Part shown: positions 9,537 through 19,441 of the stretch, piece by piece
Numbering within the stretch: position 1 is the first letter of the stretch
Layout: each line of letters opens with the position of its first letter
Source of the DNA: an uncultured Pelagibacteraceae bacterium
GTDB taxonomy: Bacteria > Pseudomonadota > Alphaproteobacteria > Pelagibacterales > Pelagibacteraceae
Assembly: GCA_902622805.1 (NCBI GenBank)
Contig: CACNRG010000002.1
Location: 1 to 64,000 of the forward strand
Direction of reading: 5' to 3'
Length of the DNA: 64,000 nucleotides
Notes under the pieces: generated by a model
The model's database searches: none
Seen by the model: the letters and a program-made list of their open reading frames with translations, nothing else
Told to the model about the DNA's origin: nothing
Position numbers and translations under genes: made by a program

Positions 9537-9954
9537 ATGCTTTTGGTTTTATTTCCATAAGTTTACTAAAAATTGATTCTTTTAATTTAAATACTTCTGC
9601 AACTTTTCTGATTAAAACATCTTCACGTTCATCATAAACATGATCACTATGAGCAAGTTTATACAATACTGCTATAATGAACTCTAAAAGATCTTTTTCT
9701 TGATTTCTTACGTATTTTTTTACTCTTTCAGCATGATAAATTACGTCCTGTTTATCTTCTTCTGCAAGTTCCATAACTTTTAGAACAGATCTTTTTTCTG
9801 ATTCTGAATGACATGGAAGAACTTTTAAAATTTCATCCTTTTCTAAAGAAGAAAAATGACCATCTGCTAAACATAGTTTTACTGATATTACAATTATACC
9901 AACCATGCATATTGTCTGATCACTTTCACCACGATGCATTTCCCAAATATCCAT
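9511..9954 (-). CDS. TerB-like (tellurite-resistance/stress) domain protein
   Basis: This 147-residue soluble helical protein resembles the TerB family. It has two related halves, each with an acidic turn: ADGHFSSLEKDEI at residues 30-42 and AHSDHVYDEREDVLI near residue 107. The acidic clusters match the metal-binding positions known in TerB. TerB domains are reported in membrane-associated stress-sensing complexes. Here the gene heads a cluster with two coiled-coil membrane proteins and a lipoprotein, which fits a cytoplasmic regulator of a membrane assembly. None of the other ter genes is present in the window. ATG codons at residues 6 and 17 are alternative starts. Confidence 0.75.
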   Translation of the reverse strand: MDIWEMHRGESDQTICMVGIIVISVKLCLADGHFSSLEKDEILKVLPCHSESEKRSVLKVMELAEEDKQDVIYHAERVKKYVRNQEKDLLEFIIAVLYKLAHSDHVYDEREDVLIRKVAEVFKLKESIFSKLMEIKPKAYAQLRENS

Positions 9955-10020
9955 AACTTCAAAAGTTAAAGTTAAACAGATTTTAATATTCTATGATAGA
10001 TGCTAAAATTATTGAGAAAT

Positions 10021-10542
10021 CTAATTTTTTTTACGAAAATCCCAAGGAAATTCAAATTTCATGTCCCATAAGCCTAATTTATTATTTTTCGCAAATTCTT
10101 GATCCTCTGCATATTTTTTTTTTGAATATCTTGGATAATCAAATGCATATCCATTTCTAACTAAAATACGTGACAAGCTTTTTTGTTTTACAAAACATTC
10201 GCCTAATTTTCGTTTATATCTGTCAGGTTTTGCCTCTATTTCACAAATAACTTTATGATTATTTATCGCTTTAATCAAAAAAGCTTTTGATAATTTACCA
10301 CAAGAAATTCTTTCATCTTCTTTGAAACATATTTGTTCTTTGCCCTTATAATAACTTTCTGGTGCATCGATTCCTGAAAATCTTATTTTTTCTCCATTAA
10401 TTTTAATTGTGTCACCATCCACAACAAAAGCGTTTCCTTCGATAGTCTTAGTCTCTTGAGATTTAACTTCTAAATACGTGAAGAAGAAAAATATTATAAA
10501 GACACTAGTGAGTAAAAAGACTTTTATTTTGTTTGAAAACAT
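10021..10542 (-). CDS. Secreted or membrane-anchored staphylococcal-type nuclease
   Basis: This is a 173-residue nuclease of the SNase/thermonuclease family. The hydrophobic residues 7-24 are a signal peptide or anchor, so the enzyme acts outside the cytoplasm. All expected active-site positions are visible: Asp42 and Asp44 (VVDGDTI), Arg54 (IRFSGIDAPE), Asp59, Glu62, and a later Arg in DRYKRKLGE. It would cut DNA or RNA in a Ca2+-dependent way, perhaps to scavenge phosphate or nucleotides (inference). The gene starts inside the 3' end of the MATE exporter gene (38-base overlap), so the two are probably expressed together. Confidence 0.88.
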   Translation of the reverse strand: MFSNKIKVFLLTSVFIIFFFFTYLEVKSQETKTIEGNAFVVDGDTIKINGEKIRFSGIDAPESYYKGKEQICFKEDERISCGKLSKAFLIKAINNHKVICEIEAKPDRYKRKLGECFVKQKSLSRILVRNGYAFDYPRYSKKKYAEDQEFAKNNKLGLWDMKFEFPWDFRKKN

Positions 10543-11875
10543 TATTTAAAAAATACCCAATAAACATTAGAACTGCAATTCCCATAAACCAATTTGTTAC
10601 TAAAATCGTATAAAAAATATCCTCATAATCCCCTCCTTTAATATTAATTACATACCATAAACTTAAAAATGGAAGAGCTGTTAATCTAAGAATACTTAGA
10701 TAAAGACTGTACAATGGTTTTTTCACTGCTTGGAATACTGCAGTCGTTATAAAAAAAACAGGATAAATTGGGCCAATTAATGCAGCAACTTTTAAATATA
10801 TCGCACCATGCTTTATTGCCTCTTGGTTATCAGTAAATAATGATACTAAAAACTCTGCACCTAAAAATATTATTATTCCTGCACATATCATAAAAGATGA
10901 TCCAAACATGAGAGCTTTTCTGTATAATTCTCTCAATCGATCATAATTTTTTGCACCAAAATTTTGTCCCCCAATAGATAATACTGCTGTATTTAATCCA
11001 ATTACAGGAAGTAAAAAAACTTGTTCTATTCTTAAAGCAGCACCATAACCAGCAGTAGCTAAGTCTCCAAATTGACCAATGAAGTAAAGGATATTGAACA
11101 AACCTACACCAATCAACAACATGCTAAACATTACGGGAATTGTCTGATACAAAAGTTCTCCTAGAAGATCAAATTTTGGAATAAAACACTCAGGCTTAAG
11201 ATATTGTTTTAATTCACAACAATAAACTTTATATGCCAAATATAAAAGACCAATAAACTGTGCAACTACTGTCGCAATCGCAAGTCCAGCTATACCAAAA
11301 GCTGGAATAAAACCATAACCAAAAATAAATAATGGATTTAGTATAATATTTAAAAAGAAACTAAAGATTAAAACGTTTCTGTAACTTTTTGTATCCCCTT
11401 GTGCATTTAGTGTTCCATTTAAGGAAATTTGTATCAAAACAATTATGGTTCCATAAAAAATTATATCTAGATATTTTCTAGATAATATAATTCCCTCTTG
11501 GTCTGATCCCATAAGAGAAAGTAAAAAATCTGAAACATTCAAACCAAAAAAAGTAACTAGTATGGATAAAAAGATTGCAAAAATAATTGATTGAGCAACA
11601 AATAAAGATGCCTTTCTCTTATTATTAGCACCTAAATTATTACCTATTAAAGTATTTGTTCCTGCAGTTAATCCAACACCTATGGCTATAATAGTAAAAT
11701 AAATTGGAAAAGATTTTGCAATCGCCGCTATTGCTTCAGCAGATATTCTTCCTGCAAACCAAGTATCTACTAAATTGTAAAAGGTTTGAAATAATGAGCC
11801 AACACTTGCTGGAATAGTAACTTTTCTCAATAAAAACCATATTGGATCTTTAGTTAATTTGAAAGATTGTGACAA
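10505..11875 (-). CDS. MATE family multidrug/cation exporter
   Basis: This is an inner-membrane transporter of 456 residues with about 12 hydrophobic helices in two related halves. The N-terminal signature is typical of MATE proteins: PASVGSLFQTFYNLVDTWFA and GVGLTAGTNTLIGNNLGA. The second half repeats it with IGGQNFGAKNYDRLRELYRK. MATE proteins export organic cations or drugs against Na+ or H+; the substrate is not predictable here. It lies 8 bases after trhO on the same strand and overlaps the nuclease gene. Confidence 0.93.
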   Translation of the reverse strand: MSQSFKLTKDPIWFLLRKVTIPASVGSLFQTFYNLVDTWFAGRISAEAIAAIAKSFPIYFTIIAIGVGLTAGTNTLIGNNLGANNKRKASLFVAQSIIFAIFLSILVTFFGLNVSDFLLSLMGSDQEGIILSRKYLDIIFYGTIIVLIQISLNGTLNAQGDTKSYRNVLIFSFFLNIILNPLFIFGYGFIPAFGIAGLAIATVVAQFIGLLYLAYKVYCCELKQYLKPECFIPKFDLLGELLYQTIPVMFSMLLIGVGLFNILYFIGQFGDLATAGYGAALRIEQVFLLPVIGLNTAVLSIGGQNFGAKNYDRLRELYRKALMFGSSFMICAGIIIFLGAEFLVSLFTDNQEAIKHGAIYLKVAALIGPIYPVFFITTAVFQAVKKPLYSLYLSILRLTALPFLSLWYVINIKGGDYEDIFYTILVTNWFMGIAVLMFIGYFLNNVFKQNKSLFTH

Positions 11876-11883
11876 ATAAATCC

Positions 11884-12792
11884 TTAGTTAAATTCTTTTT
11901 GAAAATTATATTTTTTTCCTGATAGCTTTGCTTTGTATATCTGACTTTGTCTCATTCTAAAACGAGATTTTTGGTTTTTTGAGAGTTTATCAAAACAATT
12001 AGGACAAGTTACACCCTCCTCATATCTTTTAGATTTTTTATCTTTAACTGAGATTGGTTGTCTACATCCACCGCAAATTGAGTAAGTTCCTTGAACTAAT
12101 CCATGTTTTAAACTTACTCTGTTGTCAAATACAAAACATTCACCTTTCCACAAACTATTTTTTTGTTTGATTTTCTTTAAATAATTTAGAATTCCGCCTT
12201 TTAATTGATAAATATTCTTAAAACCTTTTTTTTCTAGATATACAGAAGCTTTTTCACATCTAATTCCACCTGTGCAAAACATTGCTATTGGCTGATCTTT
12301 TTTTAATTTTTTTAAATATTTCGGGAAATCTCTAAAGTTACCTATATTTGGATTAACAGATTTTTTAAAAGATCCAACTTTATGTTCAAAAGGTTTTCTT
12401 GCATCTAATAAAAGAGTTTCTTTTTTTTTAATTAATTTATTCCATTTTGTTGGATCAATATGAGTATTCTTTTGTTTGATCCTCTTCGATATTTTTAGAT
12501 CCATTGGAACAACTTCATTTTTAATCTTTACTTTTGGTTTATGAAAAGGTTTAAATTCACTTTTTGAATTATTGAAACTATCAAATTCTTTAATATTCAA
12601 AATTTTTTTTAATCTAATAATTGTAGTCTTAATATCTTTATTTATTCCACATATAGATCCATTTAGACCCTCTTTGGATATAATAAGTGATCCATTAATA
12701 TTATTATTAGCTAAGAGATTACTTAATATTTTTTGATTTTTTTTTAAATTATTTATTTTTTGAAATTTATAAAAACCAAATATAGTGAACAT
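11884..12792 (-). CDS. trhO: tRNA uridine(34) hydroxylase, rhodanese family
   Basis: This is a 302-residue protein of the YceA/TrhO family, which hydroxylates U34 of certain tRNAs with O2, an early step to 5-oxyacetyl-type wobble modifications. It has an N-terminal acylphosphatase-like domain (NINGSLIISKEGLNGSICG), a rhodanese domain with its Cys173 loop (FCTGGIRCEKAS), and a C-terminal Cys-rich module (ICGGC and CPNC, about residues 243-266) that may bind zinc. The start codon overlaps the stop of the O-methyltransferase gene (TAATG), so the two are coupled. Confidence 0.92.
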   Translation of the reverse strand: MFTIFGFYKFQKINNLKKNQKILSNLLANNNINGSLIISKEGLNGSICGINKDIKTTIIRLKKILNIKEFDSFNNSKSEFKPFHKPKVKIKNEVVPMDLKISKRIKQKNTHIDPTKWNKLIKKKETLLLDARKPFEHKVGSFKKSVNPNIGNFRDFPKYLKKLKKDQPIAMFCTGGIRCEKASVYLEKKGFKNIYQLKGGILNYLKKIKQKNSLWKGECFVFDNRVSLKHGLVQGTYSICGGCRQPISVKDKKSKRYEEGVTCPNCFDKLSKNQKSRFRMRQSQIYKAKLSGKKYNFQKEFN

Positions 12793-13442
12793 TAAATCTT
12801 CCTACAAACAGTCATTCCATCACCAAAAGGTACCATAACCTTTTCAATTCTTTTATCCTTAGAGATAAAATCATTCAGATCTCTTATACTTTTTGTAAAT
12901 TTGTCATTTATATCTTTGTTAACAACTTCTCCATGCCAGAATACATTATCGATTATCACTAGACCCTCTTTATTCAATAAATCTAATGAAATTTCATAAT
13001 ACTTTTTGTAATTCATTTTATCTGCATCAATAAAAACTAAATCAAATTTTTCATTTCTGATACTCATTAAAGTTTCTAACGCCGGGTTAATTATAGTTTG
13101 AATCTTATGATCTTGATTAGCTTTTTTAAAAAAGTTTTGAGCAATTTTGGTTGTTTCCTCATTTTTATCCAACGCAATTATTCTACCTTCTTCTGGCAAA
13201 GCTAAGGCCATGGATAGTGTACTTAAACCTGTAAAAGTTCCTATTTCGAGAACTTTTTTAATTTTTGAAACTTTAATTATCAAATGTAGAAATTGGCATT
13301 GTGAGATAGATATTTGCATTCTTTTTGAGTCACCAAGTGATAAATTATAATCTATTATTTCTCTTTGAATTGGATGTAATTTTAAACCATTCTTTAATAT
13401 ATAATCTTGTAAATGTTTTGTGATATTAAGGTCTGAACCCAT
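12792..13442 (-). CDS. SAM-dependent O-methyltransferase (CCoAOMT-like)
   Basis: This is a 216-residue soluble class I methyltransferase of the catechol/caffeoyl-CoA O-methyltransferase family. The SAM-binding loop VLEIGTFTGLSTLSMALALP lies near residues 62-81, the acidic residue binding the ribose is in RIIALDKN, and the metal-site motif FDLVFIDADKMNY is followed by LVIIDNVFWHGEV. Bacterial members methylate small catechols or related phenolics; the natural substrate is unknown. The neighbour trhO may only share a transcript. A proposed tRNA-modification role by association would be speculative. Confidence 0.88.
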   Translation of the reverse strand: MGSDLNITKHLQDYILKNGLKLHPIQREIIDYNLSLGDSKRMQISISQCQFLHLIIKVSKIKKVLEIGTFTGLSTLSMALALPEEGRIIALDKNEETTKIAQNFFKKANQDHKIQTIINPALETLMSIRNEKFDLVFIDADKMNYKKYYEISLDLLNKEGLVIIDNVFWHGEVVNKDINDKFTKSIRDLNDFISKDKRIEKVMVPFGDGMTVCRKI

Positions 13443-13446
13443 AACC

Positions 13447-14922
13447 TTATAATTTTTTCTTTAGGATCTCATTGATTAATTGAGGGTTAGCTTTTCCACC
13501 TGATGCCTTCATTGCTTGACCAACAAAAAAACCAAATAATTTTTCTTTACCTTGTTTATATTCAATAGCTTTTTCTCTATTGTCATTAATTATTTTGTCA
13601 ATTAAAGCTTCTAGAGCTTTTGGGTCACTTTGCTGCTTTAATCCTTTTTCCTCAACAATTTTTTGTGGATCTTTATCTCCATCAATCATTAATTCAAAAA
13701 CAGTTTTTGCTATTTTTCCTGAGATAGTTCCATTCTTAATAAGATTTATCAAAATAGCGAAATTCTTAGCACTTACTGGACTTTGAGAAATTTCTAGACC
13801 TTTGCTGTTTAAAACAGCAAATAGTTCACCAGTAATCCAATTAACTGCTAATTTAATATCTTTGTTCTTACCCATTTTAGCAACAACTTCTTCAAAGAAT
13901 TTTGCAGTATCAATATCAGACACTAAAATATTGGCTTCATAAGGAGACAATTTAAACTCTTCAATAAATCTTTTCTTTTTATCATCTGGAAGTTCTGGAA
14001 TATCGTTTTTGAGTTCTTCAATAAATTTTTCTGAAACCTCCAAAGGTAATAAATCAGGATCAGGAAAATATCTATAATCATGAGCGTCTTCTTTTGATCT
14101 CATTGACCTTGTTTCATTTTTCTTTGTATCAAAAAGTCTCGTTTCTTGATCAATAGTTTTACCTTCTTCTATTAAATCGACTTGTCTATTAGCTTCATAT
14201 TCTATTGCCATTTGCATGAATTTAATTGAATTAACGTTTTTAATTTCACACCGTGTACCAAATTCTTTTGAGCCTTTTGGTCTTACGGAAACGTTTACAT
14301 CAGCTCTTAAAGAACCCTCTTGCATATTCCCATCACAAGTTCCCAAATACCTCATTATAGATCGCAATTTTTTAATATAAGCATTGACCTCATCTGGGGA
14401 TCTTAGATCAGGTTTGCTTACAATTTCCATTAAAGCTACCCCTGATCTGTTTAAATCTACAAAGGTGTTTTGTGGGTCAAGATCATGGATGCTTTTTCCA
14501 GCATCTTGCTCCAAATGTAATCTTTCTATACCAACTTCTTTTTGACCATTAGGCATATCCAAAATAACTTTGCCCTCACCTACTATTGGATCTTTAAATT
14601 GTGAAATTTGATATCCTTGAGGTAAATCAGCATAAAAATAATTTTTTCTATCAAATACTGAACGTTTATTAATTTTCGCATTAAGGCCGATGCCAGTTTT
14701 AATTGCTTGTTTGACACAAAATTCATTTATTACTGGTAGCATTCCTGGAAATGCAGCATCAACTAAACTAACCTGTGTATTGGGCTCTGCTCCAAATTTA
14801 GTTGCAGAAGTAGAGAATAATTTTGACTCAGATAGCACTTGAGCATGAACTTCTAAACCAATTACAACCTCATACTGATTGTCTTTTCGATTAATCAGAT
14901 ATTCTGAATCTTTTTTACTCAT
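13447..14922 (-). CDS. gatB: Asp/Glu-tRNA amidotransferase subunit B
   Basis: This is the 491-residue tRNA-binding and kinase subunit of GatCAB. The complex activates mischarged Glu-tRNA(Gln) or Asp-tRNA(Asn) and amidates it, since many bacteria lack GlnRS or AsnRS. Motifs near the N-terminus include [17 protein letters not shown], and [13 protein letters not shown] near residue 92. The helical YqeY-like tail ends the protein with [20 protein letters not shown]. It overlaps gatA by 4 bases and closes the gatC-gatA-gatB operon. Confidence 0.97.
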   Translation of the reverse strand: MSKKDSEYLINRKDNQYEVVIGLEVHAQVLSESKLFSTSATKFGAEPNTQVSLVDAAFPGMLPVINEFCVKQAIKTGIGLNAKINKRSVFDRKNYFYADLPQGYQISQFKDPIVGEGKVILDMPNGQKEVGIERLHLEQDAGKSIHDLDPQNTFVDLNRSGVALMEIVSKPDLRSPDEVNAYIKKLRSIMRYLGTCDGNMQEGSLRADVNVSVRPKGSKEFGTRCEIKNVNSIKFMQMAIEYEANRQVDLIEEGKTIDQETRLFDTKKNETRSMRSKEDAHDYRYFPDPDLLPLEVSEKFIEELKNDIPELPDDKKKRFIEEFKLSPYEANILVSDIDTAKFFEEVVAKMGKNKDIKLAVNWITGELFAVLNSKGLEISQSPVSAKNFAILINLIKNGTISGKIAKTVFELMIDGDKDPQKIVEEKGLKQQSDPKALEALIDKIINDNREKAIEYKQGKEKLFGFFVGQAMKASGGKANPQLINEILKKKL

Positions 14923-16376
14923 TTAATCCACCAATCAGTAATTTTATTCTTAAAATTGATCTTTTCTTCCATAGCATAAGCTATATTCAATATATTTTGT
15001 TCATCAAAAGCTTTACCAATAATTTGTAAACCTAAAGGATAACCTTTTGAGTCATGCCCTGCAGGTATTGAGATACCTGGAAGTCCAGCTAAGTTTACTG
15101 GAACTGTAAATATATCATTAAGATACATTGAAACTGGATCATTTGTTTTTTCACCTATTTTAAATGCTGAGCTAGGTGTTGATGGAGTTAAAATTGCATC
15201 AACTTTTTTATAAGCCTCGTCAAAATCATTTTTAATAAGTTTCCTTACTTTTTGAGCTTTAAGATAATATGCATCGTAATACCCAGAAGATAAAACATAA
15301 GTTCCAATCATAATTCTTCTTTGAACTTCAGCTCCAAAACCTTCTGATCTAGTTTTTTCATACATATCAATTAAATTTTCACCTTTAGCTCTAAATCCAT
15401 ATTTGACACCATCATATCTTGCTAAGTTTGATGATGCCTCTGCAGGAGCTACTATATAATAAGTCGGTAAGGCATAACTTGTGTTCGGCAGAGAAATATC
15501 AATGGTTTCAGCACCACAATCTTTCACGTATTGAATGCCTTTTTGCCAAAGATCTTCAATTTCTTTCGGCATGCCATCCACTCTATATTCTTTTGGTATT
15601 CCAATTTTTTTTCCCTTAATATTATTTGTGAGTTCTTTACTGTAATGATTTCTATTAAAATCTATTGAAGTAGAGTCTTTTGGATCATAAGAGCTAATTA
15701 CTTCATGTAGTAAAGCACAATCCTTAACGTTTTGTGCCATCGGTCCTGCTTGATCTAATGATGAGGCAAAAGCAACTATTCCGTATCTTGAGCAACTTCC
15801 ATATGTAGGTTTCAATCCAACAATCCCTGTAAAAGAAGCTGGCTGTCTAATTGATCCTCCAGTATCAGTACCAATTGTAACAGGAGTTAATTGTCCAGCT
15901 ACTGCTGAGGCTGAGCCGCCTGACGATCCACCTGGAACTAAATTCCTATCAATAGGGCTTTGAACATTGCCAAAAAAACTTGTTTCATTTGATGAACCCA
16001 TTGCAAACTCATCACAGTTTAGTTTACCTAAAAGTATTGCACCTTCATTCCAAATATTTTCAGTTACTGTTGACTCATAGGTTGGTACAAAATTATTCAA
16101 AATTTTGCTACCAGCAGTTGTTTTAATATCTTTAGTGCAAAATAAATCCTTAACAGCAATTGGTATACCAGGAAGTTTTGAATCTAAATTAGGTTTTTGG
16201 TCAAATTTTTTTGCTTTTTCTAAAGCAGAGGTAAAGTCATTTGTAATATAAGCGTTCAATTCCTCAGATTTTTCAGATCTATCAATAAAAGCTTTAGTCA
16301 CATCTGTTGAGGAAAGTTTTTTATTTTTAATATTCTCAACCAGTTCAGTTAAGGATTGTTTTGTTATTTCTGACAT
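14919..16376 (-). CDS. gatA: Asp/Glu-tRNA amidotransferase subunit A
   Basis: This is the 485-residue amidase subunit of GatCAB. It releases ammonia from glutamine for transfer to the tRNA-bound acid. The amidase-signature Ser-Ser-Lys machinery is visible: Lys in PIAVKDLFC, the Gly/Ser-rich [14 protein letters not shown], and the nucleophile region [14 protein letters not shown]. Its length is normal. It starts at the last base of gatC and overlaps gatB by 4 bases, so the three subunits are translated together in stoichiometric order. Confidence 0.97.
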   Translation of the reverse strand: MSEITKQSLTELVENIKNKKLSSTDVTKAFIDRSEKSEELNAYITNDFTSALEKAKKFDQKPNLDSKLPGIPIAVKDLFCTKDIKTTAGSKILNNFVPTYESTVTENIWNEGAILLGKLNCDEFAMGSSNETSFFGNVQSPIDRNLVPGGSSGGSASAVAGQLTPVTIGTDTGGSIRQPASFTGIVGLKPTYGSCSRYGIVAFASSLDQAGPMAQNVKDCALLHEVISSYDPKDSTSIDFNRNHYSKELTNNIKGKKIGIPKEYRVDGMPKEIEDLWQKGIQYVKDCGAETIDISLPNTSYALPTYYIVAPAEASSNLARYDGVKYGFRAKGENLIDMYEKTRSEGFGAEVQRRIMIGTYVLSSGYYDAYYLKAQKVRKLIKNDFDEAYKKVDAILTPSTPSSAFKIGEKTNDPVSMYLNDIFTVPVNLAGLPGISIPAGHDSKGYPLGLQIIGKAFDEQNILNIAYAMEEKINFKNKITDWWIK

Positions 16377-16663
16377 TATTCAATTACCTTTGGCACTACA
16401 AAATAATCCTCATTATCTTGAGGGGAATTTTTAATAATCTGTTCTCTTATATTTTTGCTTTTTACTTCGTCGGATCTTAATTTTAGAGTTGTTTCAGCAA
16501 TAGAGGTTAATGGTTCTACATTATCTGTTTTTAATTCATTAAGTTTTTCAATAAAATCAAAAATAGAATTTAAATCACCAGCCAATTTTTTAGCTCTTTG
16601 TTCATCAACTGAAATTCTTGATAATTTAGATATATGTTTTATTGTTTTAAGATCTATACTCAT
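16376..16663 (-). CDS. gatC: Asp/Glu-tRNA amidotransferase subunit C
   Basis: This is the 95-residue GatC, a small protein that wraps around GatA and stabilises the GatCAB complex. It has the usual N-terminal helix (IKHISKLSRISVDEQ), the central LNSIFDFIEKLNELKTDNVEP and the C-terminal NSPQDNEDYFVVPKVIE. It heads the gatCAB operon. It diverges from ruvX across a 50-base gap that must hold both promoters. Confidence 0.95.
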   Translation of the reverse strand: MSIDLKTIKHISKLSRISVDEQRAKKLAGDLNSIFDFIEKLNELKTDNVEPLTSIAETTLKLRSDEVKSKNIREQIIKNSPQDNEDYFVVPKVIE

Positions 16664-16713
16664 ATGCTATTTAAATAAGACGCAAAGTATCACTTAAGTT
16701 TAAAATATACAAT

Positions 16714-17169
16714 ATGATCACTTTAGATGAATTTAAAAAAAAACACTTAGATAAGTGTAGATTGATAGGTTTAGACCTGGGTTCTAAAAGAATTGGTGTG
16801 TCAATCTGTGATGATAAACAATTAATAGCTACTCCATTAAAAACATTAAATAGAAATTCGTTTAAGGATCTTGTTAACGAACTCGAGTTAATCATTAATG
16901 AAAATAACATAAAAGGAATCATTGTTGGAAATCCTCTTAATATGGATGGATCCTTAGGCAGGTCAGCTCAATCAGTAAAAGATACGACAGAAAATATTGA
17001 AAAAAAATTAGATATTCCAATTTGTCTGTGGGATGAAAGACTTTCAACTGTTGGTGCTTTTAACCTATCTAGCCAATTAGATATAAATGTGAGTAAAAGA
17101 GAAAAAAAAATAGATGAAAACGCCGCTACTTTTATATTACAAGGAGCTTTGGATTTTTTGAATAATTAA
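16714..17169 (+). CDS. ruvX: YqgF/RuvX family RNase H-fold nuclease
   Basis: This is a 151-residue RNase H-fold protein of the YqgF (RuvX) family. Family work ties it to 16S rRNA 5'-end processing, and the alternative name suggests Holliday-junction resolution. Motifs are LIGLDLGSKRIGVSICD near residue 19 with the catalytic Asp, IIVGNPLNMDGSLG, LWDERLSTVGA and the C-terminal DENAATFILQGALDFL. It is the first gene of a + strand run with pyrB and the gene after it, and diverges from gatC. Confidence 0.94.
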   Translation: MITLDEFKKKHLDKCRLIGLDLGSKRIGVSICDDKQLIATPLKTLNRNSFKDLVNELELIINENNIKGIIVGNPLNMDGSLGRSAQSVKDTTENIEKKLDIPICLWDERLSTVGAFNLSSQLDINVSKREKKIDENAATFILQGALDFLNN

Positions 17170-17211
17170 CACTTGCTATTATAGAGGTTTATAGTTATAG
17201 AGTTGGTTTTA

Positions 17212-18153
17212 ATGGCAATTAAAACTAATAAAGCTATTAAAATCTCCCAAAAACATTTGTTAGGTATCCAAGATTTATCAATTAATGATGTCAATTTAAT
17301 ACTTGAGGAAGCAAGTACTTTTATAAAAGTAAATCAAAGTAAAAATAAAAAAATTGACGTTTTAAGAGGAAAAACTCAGATAAACTTATTTTTTGAACCC
17401 TCTACGAGGACACAAAGTTCATTTGAATTAGCTGGCAAAAGACTTGGAGCAGATGTTATGTCTATGAACATAAGTAACTCAGCAATAAAAAAAGGTGAAA
17501 CATTAATTGATACAGCCATGACATTAAATGCAATGCATCCTGATATTATTGTAATCAGACATCAAGATTCGGGTGCATGTAATTTGCTCTCTCAAAAAGT
17601 TAATTGTGCTGTCTTAAACGCTGGCGATGGTAGAAGAGAACACCCTACTCAAGCTTTATTAGATGCTTTAACAATAATAACTCGGAAAAATAAAATTCAA
17701 GGTTTAAAAATTGCAATATGTGGTGACATACTTCATTCTAGAGTTGCTAGGTCGAATATATATTTACTTAATATGTTGGGTGCAGAGGTAAATATAATCG
17801 CGCCAACAAATCTTATGCCTAAAGAAATTGAAAAATTTGGTGTTAACATTTTTACTGATATGAAAAAAGGTTTGAAAGATTGTGATATTGTGATGATGTT
17901 AAGATTACAAAATGAAAGAATGACAAGTTCATATCTTTCATCAAATAGAGAATATTATGAATATTACGGATTGACTCCTGATAAATTAGAGCATGCAAAA
18001 TCTGATGCATTAATTATGCATCCTGGTCCGATGAATAGAGGTATTGAAATAGACACAATACTAGCTGATGACATTAATAAAAGTGTCATCAAAGAACAGG
18101 TTGAGTTAGGTGTTGCCGTAAGAATGGCATGTTTAAAAATTTTTTGTACATAA
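17212..18153 (+). CDS. pyrB: Aspartate carbamoyltransferase catalytic subunit
   Basis: This protein joins carbamoyl phosphate to aspartate, the committed step of pyrimidine synthesis. The carbamoyl-phosphate loop [15 protein letters not shown] and the C-terminal [13 protein letters not shown] are complete, and length is normal at about 313 residues. I prefer the ATG at 17212 (MAIKTNK) over an in-frame TTG at 17203 that would add three residues. No pyrI regulatory chain is nearby. As in many alphaproteobacteria it is followed immediately by a dihydroorotase homologue, with which it probably forms a complex. Confidence 0.96.
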   Translation: MAIKTNKAIKISQKHLLGIQDLSINDVNLILEEASTFIKVNQSKNKKIDVLRGKTQINLFFEPSTRTQSSFELAGKRLGADVMSMNISNSAIKKGETLIDTAMTLNAMHPDIIVIRHQDSGACNLLSQKVNCAVLNAGDGRREHPTQALLDALTIITRKNKIQGLKIAICGDILHSRVARSNIYLLNMLGAEVNIIAPTNLMPKEIEKFGVNIFTDMKKGLKDCDIVMMLRLQNERMTSSYLSSNREYYEYYGLTPDKLEHAKSDALIMHPGPMNRGIEIDTILADDINKSVIKEQVELGVAVRMACLKIFCT

Positions 18154-19440
18154 ATGAAAAAACAATATTTTATAAATGCAAAAGTTGTAGACCCTCATAA
18201 TTCAATTAATGAAATTGGTGGATTAATTATCAGTGAAGATGGTAAAATTGAAGCAATAGGTAAAAAGGTAAATATCAACAATCTTCCAAGTAGAGAAAAG
18301 CCAGTTGACTTGAAAGGTAAATATATTTTTCCAGGATTAGTTGATATGAGAGTTTTTGTAGGTGAACCTGGATATGAATATAAAGAAAATTTTAGAACTT
18401 TAAGTGACGCAGCTTTATCAGGAGGTGTTACCTCTGTCGTTACAATGCCAAATACAGACCCAATAATAGATAATGTATCCATCGTAGATTTTTTAAAAAG
18501 AAGAGGAAGAGATAAATCAAAAATAAATATTTTTCCATGTGCCTCACTAACTAAAAATATTGAAGGGACTAATATGACTGAATTTGGTCTTTTACAAAAA
18601 AAAGGAATAATTGCCTTTACAGATGGAATAAAAACAATTCAAAATCCTAGATTAATGTCGCGAATAATGAACTCTGCAAAAGATATAGGATGTCTAATTA
18701 TGCAACACGCCGAGGACTATGAGTTGGCAAAAAATGGAATGATAAATTCTGGCATTATTGCATCTAAATTAGGGTTATCCGGTATACCTGAAATTGCAGA
18801 AAGAATTTTGATTGAAAGAGATTTAACATTATTAGAAAAAGTTAAATGTAGGTATCACATATCTCAACTATCATCACAAAAATCAATTGAAACAATAAAG
18901 TATAGAAAAGAAATCGTTAAATTTACCTCAGGTGTATCTATTAATAATCTTTCATTAAATGAAAATGATATTGGAGATTTTAGAACTTTTTTAAAGTTAT
19001 CCCCTCCCCTTAGAAGAGAGGAAGATCGAGTAGCTTTGGTTCAAGGATTAAAAGATGGATTGATTGATGTTATTGTTTCTGATCATAAACCAGAAGATGA
19101 AGAGTCTAAAAGATTAACATTTTCACAAGCTGCTACAGGTGCTTCAGGAATTGAAACATTATTATCTTTGAGTTTAGAATTATATCATAATGGTTCTCTT
19201 AAACTTGAGACTATTATTAGAGCTTTGACATCTAATCCAGCAAAAATATTAAAAATAGATAAAGGAAATTTATCTATAGGAAGTGATGCCGACCTATGTA
19301 TAGTTGATATTGATAAACCTTGGATTGTAAAAAAAGAAAAACTTGTCTCAAAATCAAAAAATACTTCAATTGAAGATAAGAAACTGCAAGGAAAAGTTAC
19401 TAATACATTTGTAAAAGGTAGAGAATTATTTAAGCTGTAA
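18154..19440 (+). CDS. Dihydroorotase homologue, probably non-catalytic (PyrC'/PyrX type)
   Basis: This is a 428-residue amidohydrolase of the type I dihydroorotase family. The metal-binding HxH is missing: the motif reads DMRVFVGEPG, with Arg66 and Phe68 where active enzymes have His. Later positions are retained in part (MQHAED, KCRYHISQLS, VSDHKPEDEE). This pattern matches the inactive PyrC' partners known to hold aspartate carbamoyltransferase together, so a structural role with the PyrB encoded just upstream is likely. An active dihydroorotase should then lie elsewhere in the genome. The gene follows pyrB directly with no gap, and its stop lies one base before plsY. Confidence 0.9.
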   Translation: MKKQYFINAKVVDPHNSINEIGGLIISEDGKIEAIGKKVNINNLPSREKPVDLKGKYIFPGLVDMRVFVGEPGYEYKENFRTLSDAALSGGVTSVVTMPNTDPIIDNVSIVDFLKRRGRDKSKINIFPCASLTKNIEGTNMTEFGLLQKKGIIAFTDGIKTIQNPRLMSRIMNSAKDIGCLIMQHAEDYELAKNGMINSGIIASKLGLSGIPEIAERILIERDLTLLEKVKCRYHISQLSSQKSIETIKYRKEIVKFTSGVSINNLSLNENDIGDFRTFLKLSPPLRREEDRVALVQGLKDGLIDVIVSDHKPEDEESKRLTFSQAATGASGIETLLSLSLELYHNGSLKLETIIRALTSNPAKILKIDKGNLSIGSDADLCIVDIDKPWIVKKEKLVSKSKNTSIEDKKLQGKVTNTFVKGRELFKL

Positions 19441-19441
19441 T

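Noticed and set aside
17173-17201. TTGCTA-17-TATAGA as a pyrB promoter
   Set aside because: It would place the start of RNA only about 4 bases before the ATG; the -10 match is poor, so it was not listed.
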